Positions 24,816-34,788 of a stretch of 64,000 bases of DNA are shown piece by piece. The DNA is from Hyphomicrobiales bacterium. GTDB taxonomy: Bacteria > Pseudomonadota > Alphaproteobacteria > Rhizobiales > Rhizobiaceae. The notes under the pieces are model-generated. The model ran no database searches. It saw only the letters and a program-made list of their open reading frames with translations, and was not told the DNA's origin. The position numbers were made by a program, and so were the translations under genes. The stretch is taken from contig UBTA01000028.1 of the NCBI GenBank assembly GCA_900468065.1, positions 1 through 64,000 of the forward strand, read 5' to 3'. Each line of letters starts with the position of its first letter. The first letter of the stretch is position 1.

Positions 24816-26099
24816 TCAGGCCGCATCCAGCGCGATCGTGAGGTCGGCGATCAAATCATCCGGATGCTCGATGCCGATCGACAGGCGGATGGTCGATTCC
24901 AGCACACCGATCCGTTGCCGAACCTCCAGCGGCACGCCGGAATGCGTCATGGTTGCCGGATGGCTGGCAAGCGATTCCGTGCCGCCGAGACTGACAGCGA
25001 GCTTGAAGATCTGCAGCGCGTTGAGAAACTTGAAGGAAGCCGGCTGGCCGCCGCGGATGTCGAACGAGAAAGTCGACCCCGCTCCGGTGCACTGCGCGGC
25101 AAACGTCTTGCCGAGCGGCGACTGCGGGTCGTGATAGGGCAGATAGTGAATGCCCTCGACCTTTGGATGCTCGCGCAGGAAATTGGCGACTTCGAGCGCA
25201 TTGTTATTGGCCTTCTCCATGCGGATCGACAATGTCTCCAGAGACCGGCCGAGCATCCAGCAGGAATGCGGATCAAGCTGCGTGCCGATGGCGCCGCGTA
25301 GCGCCTTGACCTGCTTCATCACCGTTTTGGCGCCGAGAGCCGCACCGGCAATCAGGTCCGAATGGCCGCCGACATATTTGGTCAGTGAATAAAGCGAAAT
25401 ATCGGCGCCATGCTCGATCGGCCGCTGGAAGACCGGGCCAAGCAGGGTATTGTCGCAGGCAACGATCGGCGTATGTCCCTGTTTCCTGCCGATCGCATCG
25501 GCAACTCTGCGGATCATCGCAACATCGACGAGGCTGTTGGTGGGGTTGGCCGGCGTTTCGATCAGGATCATCGAAACGCGGCCCTTAGCCATCGCTTCCT
25601 CGGCCGCTGCCTGCACGGACGCTTCGTTGACGCCATCGGCAAAGCCGACGGCAGCCACGCCCATATTGAGGAAGGTCTTGGCCAGCAGCGTTTCTGTTCC
25701 GCCGTAGAGCGGCTGCGAATGCAGGATCGCATCGCCCGGCCGCACGAAGGCGAGCAGCGTGGTTGCAATCGCCGACATGCCGGAGGAAAACAGCGCGCAA
25801 CTCTCCGTCCGCTCGTAAACGGCGAGACGATCCTCGACGATTTCACTATTGGGGTGATTAAAGCGGGAATAGACGAGCCCCGCCCCGGTGCCTGCCGGCG
25901 GCTCGCGGCGTCCGGAAACGAAATCGAAGAAGTCACGTCCTTCCTCGGCCGACTTGAAGACAAAGGTGGAGGTCAGGAACACCGGCGGCTTCACCGCGCC
26001 TTCGGAGAGTTCCGGATCATAGCCGTAGTTCAGCATCAGTGTCTCGGGATGCAGTTTATGATTGCCGATATGAGTCTTGGAGGGATGTGGAGCAGTCAT
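24816..26099 (-). CDS. Cys/Met metabolism PLP-dependent enzyme (cystathionine gamma-synthase family)
   Basis: A 427-residue PLP enzyme of the cystathionine gamma-synthase/methionine gamma-lyase/O-acylhomoserine sulfhydrylase family. Seen are the phosphate-binding region ([27 protein letters not shown]), the cofactor aspartate ([11 protein letters not shown]), and the Schiff-base lysine in [12 protein letters not shown] near residue 225. The N-terminus ([21 protein letters not shown]) matches the rhizobial methionine gamma-lyase-like branch more than MetZ or MetB. It would make or break C-S bonds of homocysteine, cystathionine or methionine in the cytosol. ATG at 26097-26099 follows ATCCGGAG. 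It is monocistronic; the exact reaction is uncertain. Confidence 0.85.
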   Translation of the reverse strand: MTAPHPSKTHIGNHKLHPETLMLNYGYDPELSEGAVKPPVFLTSTFVFKSAEEGRDFFDFVSGRREPPAGTGAGLVYSRFNHPNSEIVEDRLAVYERTESCALFSSGMSAIATTLLAFVRPGDAILHSQPLYGGTETLLAKTFLNMGVAAVGFADGVNEASVQAAAEEAMAKGRVSMILIETPANPTNSLVDVAMIRRVADAIGRKQGHTPIVACDNTLLGPVFQRPIEHGADISLYSLTKYVGGHSDLIAGAALGAKTVMKQVKALRGAIGTQLDPHSCWMLGRSLETLSIRMEKANNNALEVANFLREHPKVEGIHYLPYHDPQSPLGKTFAAQCTGAGSTFSFDIRGGQPASFKFLNALQIFKLAVSLGGTESLASHPATMTHSGVPLEVRQRIGVLESTIRLSIGIEHPDDLIADLTIALDAA

Positions 26100-26286
26100 G
26101 GCGATCTCCGGATTTTGAGGCGATACCGATAGTCTACATCAATTCCGGCGACCGCTTGTTACCATTCCGCATGTGTTTTCGGCCAAAAGTTGCGCGATTG
26201 GCGAGAAAGCCACCGCCGGGTCGTTCGCCTCATCCGGCGTTTTCAACCGGAGTCCCGATTGCACGGCCAGGTAGCGGCCGGCAATG

Positions 26287-28020
26287 TCACTCCGCAACAG
26301 GCGAGCCCGTATCCGGGGCCACATTCATCCGTTTTCTCTCCCGTGCCATATCGCTCACTGCCGCCCGCAACCGGGGATGCCGGGTCATGAAAATATTGAA
26401 ATCGCGGCGGTCCAGCTTGAGGAATTGGCAGAAATCCACAGCAATGACGTCGGCAGTCCGCAATCCGCCGCTCAAGAGCGCCATTTCACCGAAGAACGAG
26501 CCAGCCTCAAGCAGAATGGCCTTGCCCGGCAACCGCACCTCGGCAGCCCCGGCGGAAATGAAATACATGGCATCGCCACGTTCGCCGACCCGGATCACCT
26601 TGTCACCCGGCGAAGCCGACGCCGGACGGAACAACAACAGAAGCTCTTCAAGGGCATGGTCGTTTACCTGCGAAAACAGCGGGAACATGTGGAGCAACTG
26701 CTGTTTCTTCAACTGCTGCTGGCTTTCTCTTTCCTCGGCTTTCGCCTTGATGACATCGAGTGCATGGTTGAGCGTTGCGAATTTCCGCTCGCCATAGCCA
26801 GGCATGACGCCGGCCATTGCTGTCTTCAGCTTGCCCGCGGCCCAGAAAATCGCCGGGTTCAGGGTGATCGACAGAATGGCGCCAGCAAGGATGAGATCGT
26901 GGCCATCCTGCGATAAAAGCCCCAGCGACACGCCAAGTCCTGCGACGATGAAGGAAAACTCGCCAATCTGCGCAAGGCTTGCGCCGACGGTCAGCGCCAT
27001 CGATACCGGGTAGCGCAAAAGCAGCACGAAGCCGAAGGCGATCAGCGACTTCCCGAACGTGATCAACGCCACGGTGGCAAGCACCGCCACCGGCTGCTCA
27101 AAAACCACCATCGGATTGAACAGCATGCCGACGGACACGAAGAACAGCACGGAAAAGGCATTCTGCAGCGGCAAGGAATCCGCCGCGGCCCTGTGGCTCA
27201 GATGCGATTCGCTCATGACGACGCCGGCAAAAAACGCCCCGAGCGCGAAGGAGACGCCGAAGATGGTTGCCGAGCCGAAGGCGATACCGAGCGCGATGGC
27301 CAACACAGTCAACGTGAACAATTCGCGCGAACCGGTGCGCGCGACCAGCGTCAGCAGCCATGGAACAAGCCGCGGCCCAAGCACGATTGCCAGCACGGCA
27401 AAAGCACCCAGCTTGACCAGCGTCAAAACAATGGTGAGCACAACAGAAGTGCCGCTGGCGCTCGCCTGATGCGCAGCATCAGCGCCAGGATCGCCCAATA
27501 CCTGCGCGACGATCGGCAAAAGAACGAGCGTCAGGACCATCGCCAGGTCCTCGATGATCAACCAGCCGATCGCCACCCGGCCATTCGGCGAATTGACAAG
27601 ATTTCGCTCTTCCAGGGCTTTCAGCAGAACCACGGTGCTGGCGACGGAAACGCAAAGACCGAAAACAAGCCCGGCGCCGAGGCTCCAGCCCCAAAGGCTA
27701 CAAAGGCCCATACCGAGAAGCGTCGCCAGAACAATCTGGCCGATAGCACCGGGAATGGCGACCCCGCGCACGGCAATCAGGTCAGAAGCGGAGAAATGCA
27801 GGCCGACGCCGAACATCAGCAGAATGACGCCGATTTCGGCCAATTGCGCCGCAAGCGCGCTGTCTGCGGTGAAACCCGGCGTGAACGGGCCCATCATGAT
27901 GCCGGCAACGAGATATCCGACCAAAGGCGGCAAGCGGAGCCTGTCTGCAAGATAGCCGAAACCGGCGGCCAGCACAAAGCCGATCGCCACAGTCGCTACC
28001 AAAGCCATGTCCTGATGCAC
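26287..28020 (-). CDS. CPA2 cation/proton antiporter with C-terminal cyclic-nucleotide-binding domain
   Basis: A 577-residue inner-membrane protein. The N-terminal ~390 residues form 12 or so helices of the CPA2 Na+/H+-K+/H+ exchanger family (PPLVGYLVAGIMMGPFTPGF, LLMFGVGLHFSASDL, GWLIIEDLAMVL, ASLAQIGEFSFIVAGLG). After a charged linker (KAKAEERESQQQLKKQQLL) comes a cyclic-nucleotide-binding-like domain, about 440-555 (FRPASASPGDKVIRVGERGDAMYFISAG, SFFGEMALLSGGLRTADV). The usual KefB/YbaL partner is a TrkA-N NAD domain instead. The GTG at 28018-28020 follows TTGGGAG; an ATG four codons on is an alternative. The tail probably gates ion exchange, or responds to cAMP-like ligands; ion specificity is not known. 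Confidence 0.85.
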   Translation of the reverse strand: MHQDMALVATVAIGFVLAAGFGYLADRLRLPPLVGYLVAGIMMGPFTPGFTADSALAAQLAEIGVILLMFGVGLHFSASDLIAVRGVAIPGAIGQIVLATLLGMGLCSLWGWSLGAGLVFGLCVSVASTVVLLKALEERNLVNSPNGRVAIGWLIIEDLAMVLTLVLLPIVAQVLGDPGADAAHQASASGTSVVLTIVLTLVKLGAFAVLAIVLGPRLVPWLLTLVARTGSRELFTLTVLAIALGIAFGSATIFGVSFALGAFFAGVVMSESHLSHRAAADSLPLQNAFSVLFFVSVGMLFNPMVVFEQPVAVLATVALITFGKSLIAFGFVLLLRYPVSMALTVGASLAQIGEFSFIVAGLGVSLGLLSQDGHDLILAGAILSITLNPAIFWAAGKLKTAMAGVMPGYGERKFATLNHALDVIKAKAEERESQQQLKKQQLLHMFPLFSQVNDHALEELLLLFRPASASPGDKVIRVGERGDAMYFISAGAAEVRLPGKAILLEAGSFFGEMALLSGGLRTADVIAVDFCQFLKLDRRDFNIFMTRHPRLRAAVSDMARERKRMNVAPDTGSPVAE

Positions 28021-28220
28021 GCCCTACTCCCAACTGCCCAAGCCGTTCGTCAACATGACGGTCCCTTACGCATCGTATGCCGTCCTTAGCCCTTTGATAA
28101 AGTGGCATATTCGGAAAATGGCGATTTTACCGAATGGCCGCCGTGCTCTCGCTGCCCGCGCTTATCGGAACAAGCCGGCGATCCGCACGTTTCAGCGGTA
28201 CCTAAACAGGAAAAAATAAT

Positions 28221-28358
28221 ATGCAGATGGTCATGCGTGCCGTCGTCGTCATGATCGTCGGCTCCATTCTCAGCATTCTCGTGATCAAATATGCCGAGAA
28301 TGATTTAAACACTGCAGTGCCGATGCTGGATCCGGCCTCGGCAACCGAGCCCACGTGA
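28221..28358 (+). CDS. Small single-span membrane protein (45 aa)
   Basis: An ORF of 45 codons beginning MQMVMRAVVVMIVGSILSIL, with one hydrophobic helix and a polar acidic tail (KYAENDLNTAVPMLDPASATEPT). AACAGGA lies ten bases before the ATG at 28221. It is too short for usual ORF filters. Function unknown; it stands between the antiporter (divergent) and another small gene. Confidence 0.55.
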   Translation: MQMVMRAVVVMIVGSILSILVIKYAENDLNTAVPMLDPASATEPT

Positions 28359-28467
28359 CAGCCGGCCAACCACGCGCCGGTAAAAAAACCGCCACAATCA
28401 CTCGCCAATCGTATCCCTCGAAGCAACGCGATCATCGTTCGCTAAGCAGGCGGGCAGGAGACGAAGA

Positions 28468-28680
28468 ATGACGAAATGGCGCAACGAGCCGATGCTCCCC
28501 AATCACGTGCAGCTGTGCCAACGCGTTTTCGACGCGGCAAGGGCAGCACGCGCGATTCCCCCCGAAAGCGATGCAAACGACCCGGTCGCGGCACTGGTCC
28601 TGACGCTCTATCGCCACGGCGTCCGGGATGAAGAAGAATTGCTCAAGCGGGTGCTTCAGGCTCTCGACGAAAAGTCCTGA
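28468..28680 (+). CDS. Small hypothetical protein (70 aa)
   Basis: A 70-residue soluble helical protein (LPNHVQLCQRVFDAARAARA and DEEELLKRVLQALDEK). GGCAGGAGACGAAG precedes the ATG at 28468, an excellent ribosome site, which makes translation credible. No family recognised and no obvious DNA-binding motif. It is followed 101 bases later by the FAD-dependent protein. Confidence 0.65.
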   Translation: MTKWRNEPMLPNHVQLCQRVFDAARAARAIPPESDANDPVAALVLTLYRHGVRDEEELLKRVLQALDEKS

Positions 28681-28781
28681 TTTGGCAGTCTGCGCTGCGG
28701 TCAGCAGATCTGCGGGCTTGACCCCCGCATAATATTGATAAAAACTATAGACTATCAAAGACGGCCTGACGGTGAGGTGTC

Positions 28782-30242
28782 ATGAACCAGTTGATCGTCA
28801 ACCCGACGAGCCTGTTTGCCGCAGGCACAGAACCGGCCGCCCGGCGGCCGCTGGTCGCCATAATCGGCGGCGGTGTATCCGGTGCAGCGACGGCCTTTTA
28901 CTTGGCGCAGGCCAAACAGGGACCAATCCCCGAAATCGTCGTTTTCGAACCGCGTGACGGCATTGGAAGGGGCCTCGCCTACGATACCAACGAACCCGCC
29001 CATCGCATCAATGTGCCTGCAGCGCGCATGAGCCTCATCACCGATCAGCCGGAGCATTTCCTGCGCTGGATCGATGACCATGCAGCAACCGCCGGAGATG
29101 CCGATGCCCGCCGGCCAGACGGCAATCTCTTCCCAAGGCGCAGTGTTTTCGGCGATTATGTCAATGCCATACTGCAACCCCTCATTTCCCGGGGAACCGT
29201 CCAGCACCGCCGCACCACGGTTGCCCATGTGCTGCGCGAGGGGCAGCACTGGTGTATCAGCGATCGTGATGGCGCCCGGACGATGGCAGATATCGTCGTG
29301 ATTGCCACAAGCCATCCACCGCCGGTAGCGCCCGGACCGTTGCAGGCCGTATTGAAGGGCCACCCCCGTTTTGTGCCCGATCCGACCAAACCCGGCGCTC
29401 TGGAAGCAATTCGCCCATCCGACCGGGTGCTGGTCGTCGGTAATGGCCTGACGTCAGCAGATGTCATCGCATCGCTGGGCCTCAAGGGGCATAAGGGACC
29501 GATCACGGCGATCTCGCGCCGCGGCCTGCGATCGCGCGGCCATGCGGCCTGTCCGCATGATCCGGTCGGTGATTTCCTCACACAGCCGGCCCTCACTGCC
29601 AGCCAGCTTTTGAAGACCATTCGCAATGCCATTCGCACGGCCGCTTCCGAGGGAGTGAGCTGGCACGCCGTCATCGATCAGGTGCGCGCGCAGGGCCAAG
29701 GCCTCTGGAAGATGCTGCCGCTGGCGGAACAACAGCGGATCGTCAGGCATTTGCGGCCTTACTGGGATGTCCACCGCTTCCGCGTTGCGCCACAGGTCGA
29801 GGCGGCGCTGGACGAGGCGATAGCACAGGGACTGCTTGAAATTCTGGCCGGATCGATCGCGTCCACCCGCCTCGAAAACCAGGTCATCCACTGTACGCTT
29901 CGTCTGCGGCGCGATCCGCATCCCATCGAAAGAAACTATGACGCGGTGGTCGTTACCACAGGCCCCGGCCACGGAAGAATTCTCGCCAGCCAGCCGTTTC
30001 TCGCCGAACTATCGGAGAGCGGCTATCTCGAACTCGACCCGACCGGGCTTGGGCTCTCCTGCACACGAAACTCGGAAGCCATCGGATCGATAGGCGTGAG
30101 CCCCTCCCTGCTGATCGCCGGCCCGCTGGCGCGCGGCACATTTGGCGAATTGATGGGCCTGCCGCAGGTAACAGAACATGCGGCGTTTGTAGCCTCCATC
30201 GTCTCGGACCGCCTGCAGATGGATGCATTAGCCACCATTTGA
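28782..30242 (+). CDS. FAD/NAD(P)-binding protein (NAD_binding_9 family)
   Basis: A 486-residue cytosolic flavoprotein. An N-terminal Rossmann dinucleotide fold (VAIIGGGVSGAATAFYLA, from residue 25) is followed by the family motif EPRDGIGRGLAYDTNEPAHRINVPA and a second nucleotide site (VLVVGNGLTSADV near 225). This layout is that of the FAD-NAD(P)-binding family of uncharacterised oxidoreductases or monooxygenases, found near sulfur, siderophore and stress genes in Proteobacteria. ATG at 28782 follows GGTGAGGTGTC. Substrate and pathway are unknown; the neighbours give no clue. Confidence 0.8.
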   Translation: MNQLIVNPTSLFAAGTEPAARRPLVAIIGGGVSGAATAFYLAQAKQGPIPEIVVFEPRDGIGRGLAYDTNEPAHRINVPAARMSLITDQPEHFLRWIDDHAATAGDADARRPDGNLFPRRSVFGDYVNAILQPLISRGTVQHRRTTVAHVLREGQHWCISDRDGARTMADIVVIATSHPPPVAPGPLQAVLKGHPRFVPDPTKPGALEAIRPSDRVLVVGNGLTSADVIASLGLKGHKGPITAISRRGLRSRGHAACPHDPVGDFLTQPALTASQLLKTIRNAIRTAASEGVSWHAVIDQVRAQGQGLWKMLPLAEQQRIVRHLRPYWDVHRFRVAPQVEAALDEAIAQGLLEILAGSIASTRLENQVIHCTLRLRRDPHPIERNYDAVVVTTGPGHGRILASQPFLAELSESGYLELDPTGLGLSCTRNSEAIGSIGVSPSLLIAGPLARGTFGELMGLPQVTEHAAFVASIVSDRLQMDALATI

Positions 30243-30285
30243 CGTGGAAATTTGGCCGTCGAACCACCTCGGCGACAGAGACGAT

Positions 30286-30999
30286 TTACGGCGCCTTCGA
30301 GCAGGTGACGCCCGGGTCGTTGTCGCCCTTCATCGTGTCGATCAGCGTCGCCTCGTCGCCCTTCGTCCACCAGACATATTGCCCGCCCGCATATTTCGCG
30401 CCTGATCCGGAGAGCACGTTGGAGGCGACCACGAACTCGCTGCCGATGGTCAGTGTGACCAAGGAGACCAGTCCGGCATTGATATATTCGGCAGCCACGG
30501 GTTTACCGGCGCAGTCGTACTGCACCGCCTGCCGGTCGACCGTCCGGGCGCCGGGAATGTTGATCAGCACATCCGACGATACCGTGTGCGGAGCAAGCCG
30601 CAGGGCCGTCGTCGAATCGGCTTTCGCCAGCACCAGCTTGGTTTCCTCGATCTTCCAGGACAGGCCGGTCTTCAGGGCCTCGAAAAATTTCGTCTCCTGA
30701 TCCATCACCGCCGGCACGCACATCTTGCGCGTCGAGCCCGCAGGACCGAAGACGATCTCACGGCCCTTCAGGTCGAAAGTACCGGTGTAACTGTTGCAGC
30801 CGGCAAAGCCGGAATAGGTGCCATCATCGTTGATCTCCAGCGTCGTCTGCAGATAATCGATGACGCCACGCCCGCCGATATCCTCTGCCAGCCATGTCCC
30901 CACCAGCGCTTTCGGCACCGATTCGGCCGCAATGGTGGAGACCGACGTGGCATCGATGAGCACGCAGGAACAGGACAGAAACAGCGCAATTTTGAGCAT
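30286..30999 (-). CDS. Exported META-MliC two-domain protein, putative lysozyme inhibitor
   Basis: A 237-residue exported protein. After a signal-like N-terminus (MLKIALFLSCSCVLIDATSV) comes a META/HslJ domain (LVGTWLAEDIGGRG, INDDGTYSGFAGCNSYTGTF, GPAGSTRKMC). It is followed by a C-terminal MliC-type domain (VQYDCAGKPVAAEYIN, YVWWTKGDEATLIDTM, with a pair of cysteines). MliC proteins inhibit c-type lysozyme in the periplasm or outer membrane. The ATG at 30997-30999 has AAGGA seven bases upstream; other ATGs lie 3 and 41 codons before it. Divergent from dxr. Joining the two domains in one chain suggests an envelope defence role against host or protist lysozyme. Confidence 0.78.
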   Translation of the reverse strand: MLKIALFLSCSCVLIDATSVSTIAAESVPKALVGTWLAEDIGGRGVIDYLQTTLEINDDGTYSGFAGCNSYTGTFDLKGREIVFGPAGSTRKMCVPAVMDQETKFFEALKTGLSWKIEETKLVLAKADSTTALRLAPHTVSSDVLINIPGARTVDRQAVQYDCAGKPVAAEYINAGLVSLVTLTIGSEFVVASNVLSGSGAKYAGGQYVWWTKGDEATLIDTMKGDNDPGVTCSKAP

Positions 31000-31165
31000 C
31001 AGGAGCATCCTTCCAGCAAACGGCGGGTTCCACCCGATCAGAAACGGGTAGTGATTCGCAGCGCCTGCGACCCTATCGTCACCACCCGGAGCGAAGCTAC
31101 CCTTGTTGGCTTCCGCTTTCACCTGTAGAGGCTAACATGAAAAACAAAAACAACGGGACTTGGCC

Positions 31166-32359
31166 ATGACCTCCGGCGCACCAGAAAAACGCCGCTTGAC
31201 CATTCTGGGCTCCACGGGCTCGATCGGCACCAACACGCTCGACGTTATCCGCCAGCTCGGTGGACGCGATGCATTCGAGATCGCCGCCTTGACCGGCAAC
31301 GGCAATGTGGCGCTGCTGGCCGAACAGGCAAAAGCAACGGGCGCCGAACTCGCCGTCACGGCCGATGAAGGCCAATACGAAAACCTCAAGGCAGCGCTGG
31401 CCGGCACCGGCATCGAAGTCGCGGCTGGCCGCAACGGCCTGATCGAGGCGGCACAGCGCGACGCTGGCTGGGTTATGGCCGCCATTGTCGGTACGGCTGG
31501 CCTTGCCCCGACACTGGCTGCAGCACGGCGGGGCGCCGACATCGCGCTTGCCAACAAGGAATGCCTGGTTTCGGCCGGCGATCTCTTCGTGGCCGCCGTC
31601 CATGCCGGTGGCGGCAAGTTGCTGCCGGTTGATAGCGAGCACAACGCCATCTATCAGGTGCTGGAAGAACATCAGCGCCATGCGGTCGAGCGCATTATCC
31701 TCACCGCATCCGGCGGCCCATTCCGTCAATCGACGCTTACCGAGATGCGCGATGTCACCGCCGCCACGGCCCGCGCCCACCCCAACTGGTCGATGGGCCT
31801 GAAGATTTCGATCGACAGCGCGTCGATGTTCAACAAGGCGCTCGAGATGATCGAGGCCAAGCATCTTTTCGGCATGCGGCCGGACCAGATCGAAGTGATC
31901 GTCCATCCGCAATCGGTCATTCATTCGATGGTCGGCTATAGCGACGGCTCGGTGCTGGCGCAGCTCGGCTGCCCGGATATGCGCACGGCGATCGGTTATG
32001 CGCTATCGCATCCGGCACGGCCGGCGCTCAATGTCGAGCGGCTGGATTTTGCCAAACTCTCACGGCTCGATTTCGAGGCTCCCGACGAAGAACGCTTCCC
32101 GGCCCTGCGCCTCGCCCGGCTGGCGATGGAGCGCGGCGGCATGCAGAGCGCAGTGCTGAATGGCGCCAAGGAAGTGGCGCTGGAGGCTTTCATCGACGGG
32201 CGCCTAGGCTTCCTGCAGATGGCCGAAGTCACCGAGACCGTCATGGACGCGATGATCGCGGTTCCGGCAGCGTCCGGCATGGACGCTGTCTTTGCCGTCG
32301 ACGGTGAAGCCCGGCGTATTGCAAAGACGATCGTCGAGCATGAGGCCGCGGCGGCCTGA
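31166..32359 (+). CDS. dxr: 1-deoxy-D-xylulose 5-phosphate reductoisomerase
   Basis: A 397-residue enzyme converting DXP to 2-C-methyl-D-erythritol 4-phosphate, step two of the MEP isoprenoid pathway. NADPH site LGSTGSIGTNTLDVI (from residue 10), substrate and metal residues in LPVDSEHNAIYQ and TASGGPFR, then NWSMGLKISIDSASMFNKALE and HPQSVIHSMV. ATG at 31166 follows ACGGGAC; an in-frame TTG lies two codons upstream. The gene stands apart from uppS/cdsA/rseP partners seen in other bacteria. Length is usual for the family. Confidence 0.96.
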   Translation: MTSGAPEKRRLTILGSTGSIGTNTLDVIRQLGGRDAFEIAALTGNGNVALLAEQAKATGAELAVTADEGQYENLKAALAGTGIEVAAGRNGLIEAAQRDAGWVMAAIVGTAGLAPTLAAARRGADIALANKECLVSAGDLFVAAVHAGGGKLLPVDSEHNAIYQVLEEHQRHAVERIILTASGGPFRQSTLTEMRDVTAATARAHPNWSMGLKISIDSASMFNKALEMIEAKHLFGMRPDQIEVIVHPQSVIHSMVGYSDGSVLAQLGCPDMRTAIGYALSHPARPALNVERLDFAKLSRLDFEAPDEERFPALRLARLAMERGGMQSAVLNGAKEVALEAFIDGRLGFLQMAEVTETVMDAMIAVPAASGMDAVFAVDGEARRIAKTIVEHEAAAA

Positions 32360-32366
32360 GCGCGGG

Positions 32367-33485
32367 TTACGCCGCATAGACTGCTTCGACGATCCGGTCG
32401 GGAAACGCGCCGGAGCAGCCTTCCAGGGCATTGTTGCTCATGCTGAGAACAGTCAGCTCGCTGGCAGGGTCAATAAACCAGTTGTGGCCGTAGACACCGC
32501 CCCAGCGGAGGGTCCCGGCCGACTGCGGCGTGAGCGCCTCTACCGGATCCTCGACCACGGCGCCGAAGTAACCAAAGGAGCAGCCAGGGTCTGACACCAG
32601 CGCACCGATGCGGTTGGAAAGGCCAAGACGCACCGTTTCCGGCTTGAGAGCGGCACCGCCGCCTGTGCGCAATGTCTCCAGGAAAACCAGAAAATCATCC
32701 GCAGTTCCCACCATGCCGGCGCCGCCGGATTGGAACGCCTTGGGATTGAAGGTCCGTGATGGTGAAAACCCAAGCGTCCAGCCTGCATCCCCCGGCGCGA
32801 AATAGGGATCGGTCATCCGTACAGCCGAAGGATCCGAATCGGCATAAGGCACGGCAAGCCGTGCGATATCGGTGACATGAAAACGGCTGTCGGCCATTCC
32901 GAGAGGACCGGCAATATATGTCACCACAGCCTCCTCCAGCGATCCGCCGTGAACCTTGGCAAGGATCGCACCCAGAATGTCGGTGGCGAACGAATAGGCC
33001 CATTGGGTTCCCGGCGAAAAAGCCAGCGGCACGGCATTGTGACGACCAAAATTGGCTTCATAATCGAGATCGGTGTTCAGCAACCCACAGGTGATGGCTT
33101 GGTCATCCGGCAGATGCTCCAGCGCCACGTCGTAGACCAGACCGGATGTGTGCGTCAGGAGATGATGGATGGAGATATCAGCCATCTGGCCATCCGGCGT
33201 CTTCGGCTGGAACCACGGCAGATGCTCGGCTACCCGATCGGTCAGAGATATCAGCCCGCGATCGATCATCGCCAGCGCCGTTGCAGCAACGATCGGCTTG
33301 GTCAGCGAGGCCATCCGGAAAATCGTATCGAATTCAACCGGCTTGCCAGCTTCCCGGTCGGCAAAACCTGCCGCCCGGCGGAAAAGCGGTTGGCCATGCT
33401 GATAGGCAAGCACCACGGTTCCGGTGATTTTGCCGGATTCGAGAAACTGGTCGATGACCTGATTGAGCCGGCGCTCGATGCCCAT
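32367..33485 (-). CDS. Serine hydrolase of the beta-lactamase/EstB family
   Basis: A 372-residue beta-lactamase-fold hydrolase. The nucleophile is in MASLTKPIV (S-x-x-K), the second motif tyrosine in WAYSFATDILG, and the third motif in RWGGVYGHNWFIDP, the WGG form typical of family VIII esterases such as EstB rather than true class C beta-lactamases. No signal peptide, so cytosolic; an ester or amide substrate is likely and antibiotic resistance unlikely. ATG at 33483-33485 follows TCAGGAG. It ends 7 bases from the convergent dxr stop and follows hemA by 85 bases. Confidence 0.85.
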   Translation of the reverse strand: MGIERRLNQVIDQFLESGKITGTVVLAYQHGQPLFRRAAGFADREAGKPVEFDTIFRMASLTKPIVAATALAMIDRGLISLTDRVAEHLPWFQPKTPDGQMADISIHHLLTHTSGLVYDVALEHLPDDQAITCGLLNTDLDYEANFGRHNAVPLAFSPGTQWAYSFATDILGAILAKVHGGSLEEAVVTYIAGPLGMADSRFHVTDIARLAVPYADSDPSAVRMTDPYFAPGDAGWTLGFSPSRTFNPKAFQSGGAGMVGTADDFLVFLETLRTGGGAALKPETVRLGLSNRIGALVSDPGCSFGYFGAVVEDPVEALTPQSAGTLRWGGVYGHNWFIDPASELTVLSMSNNALEGCSGAFPDRIVEAVYAA

Positions 33486-33570
33486 ACGGGAACTCCTGAA
33501 AGACTGCCCAGAATCAAAAATGCGGATCATCTTTCGACAATCCGCATTGTAACTTCAAGCCTTTGGTAGC

Positions 33571-34788
33571 TTACGCGACGGCCCTTGCCAGCGCGCAACG
33601 CGACCAGAGCTGGTGCAGCGCGCCGACCAGATGATCGATATCGGCATCCGAATGCAGCGGCGTCGGGGTGATGCGCAGGCGCTCGGTCTTCTTCGGCACC
33701 GTCGGATAGTTGATCGGCTGGACATAGACGCCGCAATTGTCGAGCAAGAGATCGGAGATCCACTTGCACTTGGAGGCATCGCCGACGATCACCGGCACGA
33801 TGTGGCTCGGATTGTTGAGATGCGGAATGCCGTTCTTGTCGAGCAGATTGCGCAGCCGGCGGACACGTTCCTGATGGGCGAAGCGTTCGACCTGGCTTTC
33901 CTTGAGATGCCGGATCGAGGCAACCGCACCGGCAGCAAGCGCTGGCGGCAGCGCCGTCGTGAAGATGAATCCGGACGCAAACGAGCGGATGAAATCGCAA
34001 AGCGCCGTGGACGCAGCAATATAACCGCCCATCACGCCAAAGGCCTTGCCGAGCGTACCTTCGATCACCGTCAGGCGGTGCATCAGGCCTTCGCGTTCGG
34101 CGATGCCGCCGCCACGGGCGCCGTACATGCCGACAGCGTGCACTTCATCGAGATAGGTCATCGCGCCATACTTGTCGGCCAGATCACAGATTTCCTTGAT
34201 CGGCGAAATATCGCCGTCCATCGAATACACCGATTCGAACGCGATGATTTTTGGCGCACGTGGATCGGCGGCCTGGAGCTTGGCTTCGAGGTCGGTGAGT
34301 GAATTGTGCTTGAAGATGACCCGCTCGCACTTGGAGTAGCGGATGCCTTCGATCATCGATGCGTGATTCCCGGCGTCCGAAAAGACGATCACACCGGGAA
34401 TCTTCGAACAGAGCGTTCCGAGCGCTGCCCAGTTGGACACGTAGCCGGATGTAAACAACAGCGCCGATTCCTTGCCGTGCAGATCGGCAAGTTCGCGCTC
34501 GAGAAGAACGTGATAGTGGTTGGTGCCCGAAATATTCCGGGTGCCCCCAGCACCCGCGCCACACTGGTCGATGGCGAGTTTCATCGCCTCGGTGACTTTG
34601 GGGTGCTGGCCCATGCCAAGATAGTCGTTGGAACACCACACGGTGACGTCCTGTTTCTCGCCGGCCGAATTGTAGCGGGTCGCCTTGGGGAATTGTCCGC
34701 TCTGGCGCTCCAGATCGGCAAAAACGCGGTAGCGGCCTTCCTGATGCAGGCCGTCCAACTCACCTTTAAAGAAACTCTCGAAATCCAT
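33571..34788 (-). CDS. hemA: 5-aminolevulinate synthase
   Basis: A 405-residue PLP enzyme condensing glycine and succinyl-CoA to 5-aminolevulinate, the first step of heme, cobalamin and (where present) bacteriochlorophyll synthesis by the Shemin route used in Alphaproteobacteria. Motifs: [45 protein letters not shown], and the PLP lysine in [14 protein letters not shown]. The second of two adjacent ATGs (34786-34788) is set six bases after GGAG and gives the length known for rhizobial HemA. An FNR/FixK-type box lies 146 bases upstream, pointing to control by oxygen. Confidence 0.97.
   Translation of the reverse strand: MDFESFFKGELDGLHQEGRYRVFADLERQSGQFPKATRYNSAGEKQDVTVWCSNDYLGMGQHPKVTEAMKLAIDQCGAGAGGTRNISGTNHYHVLLERELADLHGKESALLFTSGYVSNWAALGTLCSKIPGVIVFSDAGNHASMIEGIRYSKCERVIFKHNSLTDLEAKLQAADPRAPKIIAFESVYSMDGDISPIKEICDLADKYGAMTYLDEVHAVGMYGARGGGIAEREGLMHRLTVIEGTLGKAFGVMGGYIAASTALCDFIRSFASGFIFTTALPPALAAGAVASIRHLKESQVERFAHQERVRRLRNLLDKNGIPHLNNPSHIVPVIVGDASKCKWISDLLLDNCGVYVQPINYPTVPKKTERLRITPTPLHSDADIDHLVGALHQLWSRCALARAVA

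Noticed and set aside
32367-33485. Class C beta-lactamase resistance gene
   Set aside because: No signal peptide, and the third motif is WGG as in EstB-type esterases instead of KTG; cytosolic esterase is more likely.
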